Source of the DNA: Bacteroidales bacterium UBA6397
Lineage (GTDB): Bacteria > Bacteroidota > Bacteroidia > Bacteroidales > UBA932
DNA length: 64,000 nt
Reading direction: 5' to 3'
NCBI GenBank assembly: GCA_002439875.1
Contig: DJQB01000036.1
Span: 1-64,000, forward strand
Part shown: positions 26,420 through 35,042 of the stretch, in pieces
Layout of the letters: the number at the start of each line of letters is the position of its first letter
How positions within the stretch are numbered: the stretch's first letter is position 1
Notes under the pieces: generated by a model
Seen by the model: the letters and a program-made list of their open reading frames with translations, nothing else
Databases searched by the model: none
What the model was told of the DNA's origin: nothing
Position numbers and translations under genes: made by a program

Positions 26420-27865
26420 ATGGATGTAAAAAGACTATATGCCGCTTTTAAGGAATGCGGTCGTGTGACGACGGACAGCCGTGCCATCAGCGGGGGAGAG
26501 ATGTTCTTCGGGCTGGTGGGGGAGAATTTTGATGGTAATGAATATGCCCTCAAGGCTCTTGAGGCGGGGGCACGCTATGCCGTTGTGGATGAAGGCTCGG
26601 CTGCCGCTGCTTCGGGAGATCCTCGTCTGATCGTCGTGCCAGACACGTTGGAGGCTTTGCAGGTTCTCGCACGTCACCATCGCGAAAACACTTTCGTGGA
26701 AGGTAAGCGTCTTACTGTCATAGGTTTGACCGGAACCAATGGCAAGACCACGACCAAGGAACTGATAACGAGGGTGCTGTCCGTGAAGTATAATGTGACC
26801 TCAACACAAGGTAACCTTAACAACGACATCGGAGTGCCACTGTCTGTCTTGAACATCAATTCCAAGACACAGATTGCCGTGGTCGAGATGGGTGCCAGCC
26901 ATCCGGATGACATTGAGAAACTGGTAAAGGTCTGCGGTCCGGACTATGGTCTGATCACGAATGTCGGCAAGGCTCATCTGCTTGGATTCGGCAGTTTTGA
27001 GGGTGTGAGGAGGGCCAAGGGAAAACTGTACGACTATATTCTTGAACACGGAACGGGCATATTCCTGAATGCCGATGATCCGATTCTGGTTGTGATGGCA
27101 GCCGAGCGCAGGGGGTTGAAGGCCATTGAGTATGGTGTCGGTTATTGGAATGCTATGGTTCTACCTTCCGATCCCGGACACCCTTTTGTCCGGATGGCTA
27201 TTCCAGACACGGTCGCTTCATCGGTCCCTGAGCCTGTCGAATGGTCGATGGTTCGACAAGGCTCACCAACCGCCGAAGCGACAGAAAACACCGAAAACCT
27301 ACTGTGTCTCGATACCCATCTGGTCGGATCCTATAACGCCAACAACATTGTTGCAGCCATCGCCGTCGGCCTCCATTTCGGTATACCCCTTGATGATGCC
27401 ATTCAGGCTGTGAGTGAATATATTCCTGAAAACAATCGCTCTCAGTTGGAGAAGACCGAGCGTAACATATTGATTGAGGATGCCTACAACGCCAATCCAA
27501 CGAGTATGGCCGCGGCGCTTGACAACCTTGCCTTGGTGCAGGCTCCTTTGAAAGCCGCTATGCTCGGAGAGATGCGCGAGTTGGGTGAAGAGTCTGTCTC
27601 AGAACATGTTGTCGTGTTGGAAAAGTTGGCTAAGATGAATCTTGATCTTGTCTGTCTCGTAGGAGAAGAGTTTCGCAAGGCCCTTGATTCAAAGCCGGAA
27701 GTTCGGCCTGGTTCACCAGCCTTCGAGGTGATTTCAAATTTTAACTGGTTCCCGACATCAGATGACTTGGTTGCCTGGCTGAAAGAAAACCCGATTTCTG
27801 ACCACACTATCCTGATCAAAGGCTCCCGTGGCATCCGGATGGAGAAGATTTTGTCCGAGTTATAG
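26420..27865 (+). CDS. murF: UDP-MurNAc-tripeptide:D-alanyl-D-alanine ligase
   Basis: Last cytoplasmic step of the peptidoglycan peptide. 481 residues: N-terminal Mur ligase domain (RVTTDSRAISGGEMFFGLVGENFDG), ATP-binding GLTGTNGKTTTKEL, the middle-domain motif VEMGASHPDDIEKLV, NADDPIL, and C-terminal ERNILIEDAYNANPTSMAAALD. Residues about 265-288 are encoded by a 71-bp palindromic repeat and read SVPEPVEWSMVRQGSP, unlike anything expected in MurF, but in frame. Its 3' end overlaps the convergent PAP2 gene by 50 bp. Confidence 0.94.
   Translation: MDVKRLYAAFKECGRVTTDSRAISGGEMFFGLVGENFDGNEYALKALEAGARYAVVDEGSAAAASGDPRLIVVPDTLEALQVLARHHRENTFVEGKRLTVIGLTGTNGKTTTKELITRVLSVKYNVTSTQGNLNNDIGVPLSVLNINSKTQIAVVEMGASHPDDIEKLVKVCGPDYGLITNVGKAHLLGFGSFEGVRRAKGKLYDYILEHGTGIFLNADDPILVVMAAERRGLKAIEYGVGYWNAMVLPSDPGHPFVRMAIPDTVASSVPEPVEWSMVRQGSPTAEATENTENLLCLDTHLVGSYNANNIVAAIAVGLHFGIPLDDAIQAVSEYIPENNRSQLEKTERNILIEDAYNANPTSMAAALDNLALVQAPLKAAMLGEMRELGEESVSEHVVVLEKLAKMNLDLVCLVGEEFRKALDSKPEVRPGSPAFEVISNFNWFPTSDDLVAWLKENPISDHTILIKGSRGIRMEKILSEL
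27212..27282. repeat. Palindromic repeat inside murF, copy 2 (double)
   Basis: The outer arms GTCGCTTC (27212-27219) and GAAGCGAC (27275-27282) are perfect complements. Inside, the 20-base unit at 27222-27241 faces an inverted half copy TTCGACAAGGCTCA (27252-27265). The whole block is translated within murF. Confidence 0.8.
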
Positions 27866-28508
27866 GGAATTTCCTTTCGTCAAAAATCATTGTCAGCCCT
27901 GTGGCAGGCACTTTGTCGATGCGTGTCTGGATGATGTATCTGGCAAACATCCCGACAAAGTAACCTATTGCCAGACCGACAATTGTCCCGACTATCACGT
28001 CGCCTATGTAATGCTTCCCGACGAATATCCTGCTGACGGCGACCAGCGCCGCCCACATCAATGCTAACTTGTAGAACCCGTTGTACGTATGTGTCCGGTC
28101 GTTTCTGAACCCGATTATGAGGCACATTGCCAGGGCGAAAGCGTTCGCCGCATGCGCCGAGAAGAATCCGAAGAACCCTCCGCGTCCTTCCAGCACATTC
28201 AGCCCGCCGAGAAGCATCCTGGCGCTGTAACTCGGTCTCAGCCTGTCAACCGAGTGCTTCACGATGGTTGAGAATTGGTCGCAAAGCCCGAACGCGATTC
28301 CGACAGAAGCCAGCACAACCAAGGCTTTCTTCCAGCCAAGTCTCCTGAACAGGAAATAAGCGCAAAGAGCATACGCCGGAATCCAAACGGTCTTGTCGGA
28401 CATCAGCGTCCATAATTGCTCTGTGGCCGGTGTGCTGAGGTTGTTGAGGAACAAGGTCGCGTCCTGATCGATCCGATGCAGGAATCCTATGAGTGAAGCG
28501 CTGACCAT
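27816..28508 (-). CDS. PAP2-family membrane phosphatase
   Basis: 230 residues with about six membrane segments. The three phosphatase motifs are KHSVDRLRP (KxxxxxxRP), SAHAAN (variant of PSGH) and SRIFVGKHYIGD (SRxxxxxHxxxD), as in undecaprenyl-diphosphate or lipid phosphatases. The position after obg (22-bp overlap with the obg stop) suggests co-transcription. A role in recycling the lipid carrier for wall or LPS synthesis is plausible, but the substrate is not shown. The tail after about residue 205 is basic and soluble. Confidence 0.87.
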   Translation of the reverse strand: MVSASLIGFLHRIDQDATLFLNNLSTPATEQLWTLMSDKTVWIPAYALCAYFLFRRLGWKKALVVLASVGIAFGLCDQFSTIVKHSVDRLRPSYSARMLLGGLNVLEGRGGFFGFFSAHAANAFALAMCLIIGFRNDRTHTYNGFYKLALMWAALVAVSRIFVGKHYIGDVIVGTIVGLAIGYFVGMFARYIIQTRIDKVPATGLTMIFDERKFPITRTKSSPSGCHGSL

Positions 28509-29479
28509 AGTATGTCTTTTAATTCCTTGATGCCTTCTCCACTGACTGATGAGATGAACACATGAGGAATCCCTTTCGGAAGAGCGGGCTCGATTTCTTT
28601 CTCAATCTCCTTGTCGATCATGTCGCATTTGGTGACAGCCAGCACACGGTCCTTGTCCAGAAGTTCGGGATTATATTCCTTAAGCTCATTGAGCAAGGTC
28701 TCGTAGCTCGCCTTGATGTCGTCCTCTTCAGCCGAGACCATGAAGAGCAGCACCGAGTTACGTTCGATGTGGCGGAGGAAGCGTATACCGATGCCCCTCC
28801 CTTCGTGCGCTCCCTCGATGATCCCTGGGATGTCGGCCATCACAAATGATTGATCGTCATAGTATTTAACGATTCCGAGGTTCGGCTCCAGAGTCGTGAA
28901 GGCGTAGTTGGCGATTTTAGGCTTTGCCGCCGTGATTGCCGCAAGCAGAGTGGATTTTCCAGCGTTAGGGAAGCCCACAAGCCCGACATCCGCCAGCACC
29001 TTAAGCTCAAGAATGAACCAGCCTTCCTGACCGTCCTCACCCGGTTGGGCGAAGCGCGGTGTCTGATTGGTGGCCGTCTTGAAGTTATTGTTGCCAAGAC
29101 CACCGCGCCCTCCTTTGCAGAGAATCCGCGTCTGCCCCGGTTCCATCATCTCGAACAGCACCTCCCCTGTCTCTGCATCCTTGGCTACAGTGCCGACAGG
29201 TACATCCAGAATGACATCCTCGCCATTCTTTCCGGTCCTGAGTCCGCCCTCGCCGTGTCCTCCGTCCTCAGCCTTGATGTGCTTGCGGTACTTCAGGTGT
29301 ATCAGTGTCCAGAACTGCGGATTGGCCTTGAGGATAATGTGTCCTCCACGTCCACCGTCCCCTCCGTCAGGTCCCCCCTTAGGCACATACTTAGCCCTGT
29401 AAAGGTGCATGGATCCCGCACCCCCGTGCCCCGAAGCGCACCAAATCTTCACGTAGTCTATGAAATTGCTGTCCGGCAT
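28487..29479 (-). CDS. obgE: Obg family GTPase
   Basis: Essential ribosome-associated GTPase for 50S maturation. 330 residues: N-terminal glycine-rich Obg fold (GGPDGGDGGRGGH, GGRGGLGNNNFKT), then the G domain with GFPNAGKST (G1), ADIPGIIEGAHEGRGIG (G3) and VTKCDM (G4). It ends right after the G domain, with no C-terminal OCT domain, as in many short Obg proteins. Confidence 0.95.
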   Translation of the reverse strand: MPDSNFIDYVKIWCASGHGGAGSMHLYRAKYVPKGGPDGGDGGRGGHIILKANPQFWTLIHLKYRKHIKAEDGGHGEGGLRTGKNGEDVILDVPVGTVAKDAETGEVLFEMMEPGQTRILCKGGRGGLGNNNFKTATNQTPRFAQPGEDGQEGWFILELKVLADVGLVGFPNAGKSTLLAAITAAKPKIANYAFTTLEPNLGIVKYYDDQSFVMADIPGIIEGAHEGRGIGIRFLRHIERNSVLLFMVSAEEDDIKASYETLLNELKEYNPELLDKDRVLAVTKCDMIDKEIEKEIEPALPKGIPHVFISSVSGEGIKELKDILWSALHS

Positions 29480-29568
29480 AGTAGTTTTTCTTAATAAGAA
29501 TTTGCAAATATAGCGAAAGTTTGGGAAAGACAGAGGGTGTTCAACAATCCTTCATTCTACGACAGTTT

Positions 29569-29590
29569 GTTGCGATGATTTCATCGCAAC
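29569..29590. repeat. Palindrome upstream of the DUF2975 module
   Basis: GTTGCGATGA, TT, TCATCGCAAC: a perfect 10-bp inverted repeat with a two-base centre in the divergent gap between obg and the DUF2975 gene. A regulator site or cruciform; nothing assigns it. Confidence 0.5.
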
Positions 29591-29620
29591 TAATGACTAT
29601 ATCCTTTGATTCTTGATATT

Positions 29621-29660
29621 TTTATTGATAATCGCAAAGTTGTTTATTGATAATCGTAAA
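29621..29660 (+). promoter_or_regulatory. Tandem 22-bp-phased operator candidates
   Basis: Two near-identical 18-base copies of TTTATTGATAATCGyAAA start at 29621 and 29643, exactly 22 bp apart (about two helical turns), with one C/T difference. The second covers the -33 element of the next promoter. Confidence 0.65.
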
Positions 29661-29676
29661 ATTAATTCTATCTTTG
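29646..29676 (+). promoter_or_regulatory. Promoter of the DUF2975/HTH operon
   Basis: ATTG (29646-29649), 19 bases, TATCTTTG (29669-29676), 23 bp before the ATG. The -33 element lies inside the second operator repeat, consistent with repression. Confidence 0.7.
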
Positions 29677-29699
29677 CTGTTGTCAAAAATTATTAGCTT

Positions 29700-30176
29700 A
29701 TGAGAATCAGAAATCAAAAAAGCATTAAGGCCGTCAGTATGGCCGTTCTTGCGATCGGGGCGATCTACCTTGCGTTCGTGTATTACAGAACCATCTCTAT
29801 GCTATGGTTCAATGAGGCTCCGGACAGGATTGTCTGGAATCAAGGCCGGATGGGTTGGCAAATCGCTGTTCTGGCCGGATATCTCCTTGGCTGGACAGCC
29901 GTGTTCACGCTCGGTGTCCTTGTTGAATGCAACATATTCAAGGGGCTGAAGTCCGGAGACTTGTTTCCGAAGAAGAATATTCCTTTAATTATGGGTGCGT
30001 CGGTACTCGTCGGCCTGTCCATATTCTTCGGCTCCAATGTGTCTGATGTCATGAAGGGCGTGGAATGTTCGGTTCTTGATTCGAACTGCATCTTTGTACC
30101 TTTGTTGGTGATTGTTTTCGGTCTCCTTTACAAACAGGCCTCGCTTGCGATCGAAGACAGCAATCTTGCGATATGA
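29700..30176 (+). CDS. DUF2975 membrane protein
   Basis: 158 residues with four hydrophobic segments (about 11-30, 52-72, 96-112, 128-147) and the short motif FKGLKSGDLFPKKNIPLI between the second and third, as in DUF2975 proteins. These are regularly encoded just before a small Xre-like regulator; the biological role is not established. The stop overlaps the next start by 4 bp (ATGA). Confidence 0.8.
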   Translation: MRIRNQKSIKAVSMAVLAIGAIYLAFVYYRTISMLWFNEAPDRIVWNQGRMGWQIAVLAGYLLGWTAVFTLGVLVECNIFKGLKSGDLFPKKNIPLIMGASVLVGLSIFFGSNVSDVMKGVECSVLDSNCIFVPLLVIVFGLLYKQASLAIEDSNLAI

Positions 30177-30412
30177 TTACCATCAACCTTGACATAGTCC
30201 TTGCGACAAGGCGTATGACTCTCAGCGAGTTGTCCGAGAAGGTGAGTGTGAACCTGACCAACCTTTCAATCCTGAAGACCGGCAAGGCCAGGGCGATCCG
30301 TTTCACAACCCTGAACGCTATCTGCAAGGTTCTGGATTGCAAGCCGGGAGACATACTGGACTATGAACCTGATCCGGAAGGCACGCCTGTTTCTTGCGAT
30401 GATGACGACTGA
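30173..30412 (+). CDS. Small Cro/C1-type HTH regulator (YozG-like)
   Basis: 79 residues: one helix-turn-helix (NLDIVLATRRMTLSELSEKVSVNLTNLS, then TTLNAICKVLDCKPGDILDYEPD). Translationally coupled to the DUF2975 gene. It most likely binds the paired repeats upstream of the operon and regulates it. The acidic tail (DDDD) is lineage-specific. Confidence 0.87.
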   Translation: MITINLDIVLATRRMTLSELSEKVSVNLTNLSILKTGKARAIRFTTLNAICKVLDCKPGDILDYEPDPEGTPVSCDDDD

Positions 30413-30465
30413 CTCCATAGTTGGCCGTGGAGGCTAACTATCGCTTAATGAATATATTGAATAGG

Positions 30466-30495
30466 GTTACTCCTGCCCGTATGGGTAGGAGTAAC
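30466..30495 (+). terminator. Hairpin after the DUF2975/HTH operon
   Basis: GTTACTCCTGCCC, GTAT, GGGTAGGAGTAAC: a 13-bp stem with one mismatch, 54 bp past the HTH stop. A smaller inverted repeat lies at 30417-30441. Neither has a good T tract. Confidence 0.5.
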
Positions 30496-30759
30496 TGCTG
30501 ATAATAACTTGATTATTATGCTGTTGTCCTCCACGGGCTATTTCTCGCGTATTTGAACTGTTTTCGGCGAAAGCCTTGACGGCCGGACAAAGTGAGTGGT
30601 TTCTGCATTGTGGCCGGCCAAGCTGCAATCCACCGGACGAACAACGCCAGACAATATGTGACGGTGGGAATATTACAAAAGACATTCGGTCACATTGCGA
30701 ACTTGGGCCGGTTGAAGCCAGGCAGGGCTGAAAAACACAAAAGCAACGGTACCGGATTT

Positions 30760-30903
30760 TCATTGAAGTGTGCCTTTCAGATACTTCTGACCAGCATTGA
30801 AAGCGTTACGCAAATCCGCACTCGCTTCATCGCAGCCTTGCAAATAACTTTCTTGAAAGTATAATAATGTAGCTTGCCGTAACTGTACTTTGGTGAAATA
30901 ATG
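30760..30903 (-). pseudogene. Coding remnant A (DLRNAF family)
   Basis: In the 539-bp gap between the HTH gene and the exonuclease remnant, 47 minus-strand codons between stops read as protein-like (RQATLLYFQESYLQGCDEA, then ADLRNAFNAGQKYLKGTLQ and a stop). There is no start. The end matches the remnant at 44053-44292 (DLRNAF, then QKxLK after a frameshift), so both descend from one sequence. I do not recognise the family. The remaining gap shows no gene. Confidence 0.45.
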
Positions 30904-30951
30904 TTATTTTTGTGCCAATAATCAATGAGTTAAAGCAAGCAAAGCAACCTT

Positions 30952-31379
30952 ATGACAAAAATCGCCTTCATAGACCTTGAGATAGACGGCAGAGGCAAGA
31001 TCCTGGACATAGGGGGAGTGAAAGACGGGCAACGGTTTCATTCCTCCATACCCAGTGGTTTCATTGAATTCATCTCGGATTGTGATACCCTTTGCGGGCA
31101 CAATATCATCGAGCACGACATCAAATACATTGGATCATTCCTTAAGAAGGGATACATCCTCATCGATACCCTTTACCTTTCACCGCTGCTTTTTCCGCTC
31201 AAGCCTTACCACAAGCTTCTCAAGGATGACAAAATCATTTCAGAGGAGTTGAACAACCCGTTGGGTGACAGTCTGAAGGCTCAGACTCTCTACAGTGATG
31301 AGGTGAGGGTTTCAAGGCGTTGGATAAGAATTTCCAACAGAACGATATGATAAAACATCCTCCTGCTTGTTTCTGGTAG
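30952..31379 (+). pseudogene. Remnant of an exonuclease-RecQ-type helicase fusion
   Basis: The first 115 residues form a DnaQ-like exonuclease N terminus: IAFIDLEIDGRGKILDIGGVKDG (DxE), CGHNIIEHDIKYIG, and DTLYLSPLLFPLKPYHKLLKDD, as at the start of the large Bacteroidales exonuclease/RecQ helicase proteins (over 1,000 residues from memory). After DEV near 31302 the conserved continuation GFKALDKNFQQ appears in another frame, showing a frameshift; the frame then stops at 31379 and the helicase part is gone. In the original frame the ORF ends at 31350 with 132 residues. Confidence 0.7.
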
Positions 31380-31384
31380 GAGGA
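31358..31384 (-). terminator. Terminator of the GH3 gene
   Basis: TCCTCC with GGAGGA, extended to about nine pairs, followed on the minus strand by TGTTTTAT, 67 bp after the GH3 stop. Confidence 0.6.
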
Positions 31385-31450
31385 CGGTCTGTCATTTGAA
31401 TGGTTATCAATTTGCTGGGCTCTACGTTGAGCGTGGACCTGACGGTGCGG

Positions 31451-33748
31451 TCATCGCTCGATGAAGAGGGGAGAGGCGGCCAGATAGTTGCCGGTCGGGG
31501 TGAAGGTCGGGGTGGTGATCTTCACTTTCTCCACGAGAACTGGTGTGTCCACGTTTTTGGCGGTGATGAAGGAATATGTTCCTTTTTCGGTGGCCCAGCC
31601 GGTGCGTGTCTCATCATAGGAGGCCAGAAGACTCTTCGGAATCTTGATCTCGACTGTTTGGCTTTGGCCAGGAGCGAGAGTTTCCGTCTTGGTGAAGCCT
31701 TTGAGCTCACGGGCGGGCTTGTCCATATCCTTGCCGGGAGCTTTAACGTAGATCTGGACGACCTCCTTTCCTGAATATTTGCCGGAGTTCTCCACCGTAA
31801 CGTTGACAATGTAATCATCTCCGGCGTCTTCCACTGTCATCCCACTGTACTTGAACTCGGTGTAGCTCAGACCGAAACCGAATGGATAGGCGGTACGGAC
31901 CTTGTCGGTGACGTAGTACCTGTAGCCTGTATATATGTCTTCACGGTAGTTGACATAGTCGATGTTCTCCAGGTCGTACCGTTTTTTGACTCCGATAGGC
32001 GCCGGACGGTAGAACGAGTAGTTGATCGGTTTGTCAGTGAGGATCTGAGGCATTGTGCCAGCTGTCGGGTCATCGTAGTAGCTTACCGGAATGCTCATAG
32101 GAAGCCTACCGCTTGGCGTTTCCTCTCCGGAGAGTACTGATGCGATTGAGTGACCGGCCTCGCAGCCAGGTAACCAACTGACTACCACGGCATCGGCCAT
32201 GTCCTGCCACGCTGTCATGTCCACGATCCCACCAACGTCCAGCACGACAATCAGCTTCTTCCCCTTGGCATGGAAAGCCTCGGAAACTGCCTTGATAAGC
32301 CTTATCTCGTCAGCGGACAACAGATAGCTGAACTGGTAAAGCCTGTCCTTTCCTTCCCCGAAGATGCGCCCGATGGTTATGACGGCTTTGTCCGCTTCCT
32401 TTGCGGCCTGAGCCAGAACGGCTTTGGATGGCAGAGCCTCTGCAGGACGTTCAGCGTCCACGAACCACTGGTTGAACTTGCTGTTGATCCTGCGGGTGTT
32501 GAACTTCTCGTATTTGAGACAGTCATTGTAGAAGTCGTCTGTTCTCTTGTCAAGTCCGAATCCCGCGTCAGAAAGCCCCTGCTTAAGGTTGATCACATAA
32601 GAACCGTTGACGTTGCCGGCTCCGGTTCCCCCGGTGATGAACTCGTATGAAGTCACACCGAACAATGCGATCTTGGATTCAGGAGCCAAAGGAAGGGACT
32701 CTGAGTCATTCTTCAGCAGCACGATACCTTCCTCAGCGGCCTTGCGGGCAACGGATGCATTCTTCTCAAGGTTCGGTTTGTTGGAATATTCATACCCTTT
32801 GAAACGTGGACATTTGACGATGAGCCTCAGAAGCCTTGTCACGGCAGTGTCAACAGCGGACATCGTTAACGTTCCTTCGTTCATGGACTTGACTAGACGC
32901 TTGTAGTGGTCATCGCTGCCAGGCTGGATCATGTCGTTGCCGCTTGCGACCATCTTGTCTGAATATAATCCCGCGGCCCAATCAGTCATGACCACTCCTT
33001 TGTAGCCCCAGTCATCCCGAAGTACACCTGTGGCAAGGTCGTGATTCTCAGCGGCAAGAGTGCCGTTGATGTAGTTGTAGGAAGTCATGACGGTCCAAGG
33101 GCCGCTCTCCTTGATTGCGATCTCGAAATTCCTGAGGTACAACTCTCTAAGGGCTCTTTGCGACACTCTTGTGTCAAGGTACAACCTGTTGAGTTCCTGA
33201 TTGTTGGCGGCGAAATGCTTGATTGAAGTCCCGACTCCCTGGCTCTGGATTCCACGGATGTAGCCGGCAGCGATCTTGCCTGCCAGCAAAGGATCCTCGG
33301 AGTAATACTCAAAGTTCCTTCCGCACAGCGGATTGCGCTGGATGTTGATGCCTGGGGCAAGAAGAACGTCCACACCATATTCAAGAACCTCATTGCCGAT
33401 GGCCTCTCCGACCTGCTCGACAAGCGAAGGATTCCATGTGGCGGCGAGAGAGGTTCCGATCGGGAATTTTGTGCAGCGACGGTCGTCAATCCTGACACCC
33501 GCCGGGCCGTCAGCCAGCACAATGGCCGGGATGCCTAGCCTTTCTATCGGGTGAGTCGTTCCGGCCGCACCTTTGACGTAGAGGGTTGTGTAGCCAACAC
33601 CATTGAAGGCTTTGGCACCGCTGCCGACCAGTAGAGCAGCCTTCTCTTCAGTCGTCAACTCGTTGACAATCTGAGAAATGTTGTCACCGTTCAGCTTCAG
33701 TGGCGAGCCAGCGAGCAGAGCGGTGACCAAAAGTGAACCTATCGTCAT
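31451..33748 (-). CDS. Glycoside hydrolase family 3 beta-glucosidase-type enzyme
   Basis: 765 residues. An N-terminal hydrophobic segment (1-14) is a weak secretion signal. The GH3 barrel shows LADGPAGVR, ATWNPSLV, APGINIQRNPLCGRNFEYYSEDP, SIKHFAANNQE (Lys177-His178) and the nucleophile motif GVVMTDWAAG (Asp256). A second domain (about 330-560) and a C-terminal fibronectin-III-like domain (about 660-740) follow. It acts on beta-glucosides or related oligosaccharides; the exact sugar is not predictable. Confidence 0.92.
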   Translation of the reverse strand: MTIGSLLVTALLAGSPLKLNGDNISQIVNELTTEEKAALLVGSGAKAFNGVGYTTLYVKGAAGTTHPIERLGIPAIVLADGPAGVRIDDRRCTKFPIGTSLAATWNPSLVEQVGEAIGNEVLEYGVDVLLAPGINIQRNPLCGRNFEYYSEDPLLAGKIAAGYIRGIQSQGVGTSIKHFAANNQELNRLYLDTRVSQRALRELYLRNFEIAIKESGPWTVMTSYNYINGTLAAENHDLATGVLRDDWGYKGVVMTDWAAGLYSDKMVASGNDMIQPGSDDHYKRLVKSMNEGTLTMSAVDTAVTRLLRLIVKCPRFKGYEYSNKPNLEKNASVARKAAEEGIVLLKNDSESLPLAPESKIALFGVTSYEFITGGTGAGNVNGSYVINLKQGLSDAGFGLDKRTDDFYNDCLKYEKFNTRRINSKFNQWFVDAERPAEALPSKAVLAQAAKEADKAVITIGRIFGEGKDRLYQFSYLLSADEIRLIKAVSEAFHAKGKKLIVVLDVGGIVDMTAWQDMADAVVVSWLPGCEAGHSIASVLSGEETPSGRLPMSIPVSYYDDPTAGTMPQILTDKPINYSFYRPAPIGVKKRYDLENIDYVNYREDIYTGYRYYVTDKVRTAYPFGFGLSYTEFKYSGMTVEDAGDDYIVNVTVENSGKYSGKEVVQIYVKAPGKDMDKPARELKGFTKTETLAPGQSQTVEIKIPKSLLASYDETRTGWATEKGTYSFITAKNVDTPVLVEKVKITTPTFTPTGNYLAASPLFIER

Positions 33749-33751
33749 AGG

Positions 33752-34867
33752 TTATGACCTGTCCATCATTGTGAATATCCTTCCGCGAACCTCCTCGATG
33801 GTTCCTGTGCCATCAATCTCCTCGTACTTTCCCGCCTTCTTGTAGTACTCTACAAGAGGTTCGGTCTTCTCGTGGTAGGTCTTGACGCGGTTGTTGATCG
33901 TCTCGTCCTTCGCATCATCCGCGCGGCCTTCGATGGCGGCCCTATGCTTGATGCGCTCCTTGATCATTGTGTCCGGAATCATGATGGAGACAACTGAGGT
34001 GACAGCCTCACCGTTCCTGGCGAGCATCCTGTCAAGAGCCTCGGCCTGTGCGATTGTGCGAGGGAATCCGTCAAGAAGGAAGCCGGACACTCCGGTAACT
34101 GTCTTGAACTTGTTCTCTATCATGCCTTCTACAACCTCGTCAGGAACGAGTTCGCCAGCGTCAATCAACGCTTTTGCCTTTAGACCGAGTTCTGTGCCTT
34201 TAGAAATTTCCCCTCGAAGAAGTTCTCCTGTGGAAATGTGGCAGAGATTGTACTTTTCAACCATTGCTGAGGCCTGGGTGCCTTTTCCGGCGCCCGGAGG
34301 GCCGAATAGAATAAAATATTTCATATCTGTGTCCAATACATAAATATCTTTGAGATTCCTTCCAAGCTCGTTGTAGTCAAGACCGAATCCGACGATAAAG
34401 TCGTCAGGAATCTCCATCGCAACATAATCAAGCTTCACGTCCTTTGTGTAGGATGCCGGCTTTAGGAGCATCGTGCAGATCTTGGTCTCGGCTGCCCCCT
34501 TCTCCTTAAGAATCTCCTTAAGCTCCACGATGGTGTTGCCGCTGTCCACGATGTCCTCCACAACGATGACTCTCTTGCCTTCAATGCTTCTTGTCAGCCC
34601 CATCGTCTCCCTGACCTTACCGGTCGTGTGCGTCCCATTATAGGAAGAAAGCTTGATGCAGACAAGCTCACAGTTGAAAGAGAGCCTCTTCATCAGTTCG
34701 GACGTGAACATAAGGGATCCGTTCAGGACACAAAGGAGTACAGGACAATCTGTACATCCTTTGAAGTCATGGTTAATCTTCTCGGCCACTTTGTCGATGG
34801 CATTCTCAAGCCGTTCGTTTGAGATGAACGGTTTGAAGGACTTGTCAAATAGTCTGACGTTGCTCAT
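33752..34867 (-). CDS. Fused hypoxanthine phosphoribosyltransferase-adenylate kinase
   Basis: One reading frame of 371 residues from the ATG at 34867 (MSNVRLFDKSFKPF); a start at 34906 adds 13. Residues about 1-180 are HPRT, with VLNGSLMFTSELM and the PRPP motif VIVVEDIVDSGNT. The adenylate kinase begins at MKYFILFGPPGAGKGTQ (its Met at 34324) and has STGELLRGEI, LLDGFPRTIAQAE and a short lid. The fusion joins purine salvage (IMP/GMP) to AMP/ADP interconversion. The two domains are joined by a very short linker (YVLDTD). It lies 3 bp upstream of the GH3 gene. Confidence 0.9.
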   Translation of the reverse strand: MSNVRLFDKSFKPFISNERLENAIDKVAEKINHDFKGCTDCPVLLCVLNGSLMFTSELMKRLSFNCELVCIKLSSYNGTHTTGKVRETMGLTRSIEGKRVIVVEDIVDSGNTIVELKEILKEKGAAETKICTMLLKPASYTKDVKLDYVAMEIPDDFIVGFGLDYNELGRNLKDIYVLDTDMKYFILFGPPGAGKGTQASAMVEKYNLCHISTGELLRGEISKGTELGLKAKALIDAGELVPDEVVEGMIENKFKTVTGVSGFLLDGFPRTIAQAEALDRMLARNGEAVTSVVSIMIPDTMIKERIKHRAAIEGRADDAKDETINNRVKTYHEKTEPLVEYYKKAGKYEEIDGTGTIEEVRGRIFTMMDRS

Positions 34868-35042
34868 TGCGGTTCGTTCTTTTTTGTAAAAAACAAAATT
34901 AGGCATTATTCCTTAAAAAAACAGAAAAACTTCGTATACGTTTCTTTTTTCTTTTCGTTTTTTACGTTTATTAACCTTAACTTGCCGGCCTGAACCTGAA
35001 CGTGAAGGGGATGCTTTCCCTCGAACATAAATATCACTGGTC

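Noticed and set aside
30467..30763. 98-codon minus-strand and 90-codon plus-strand (30592-30864) open frames
   Set aside because: No recognisable motif; they lie between the HTH terminator and decayed genes and disagree in strand.
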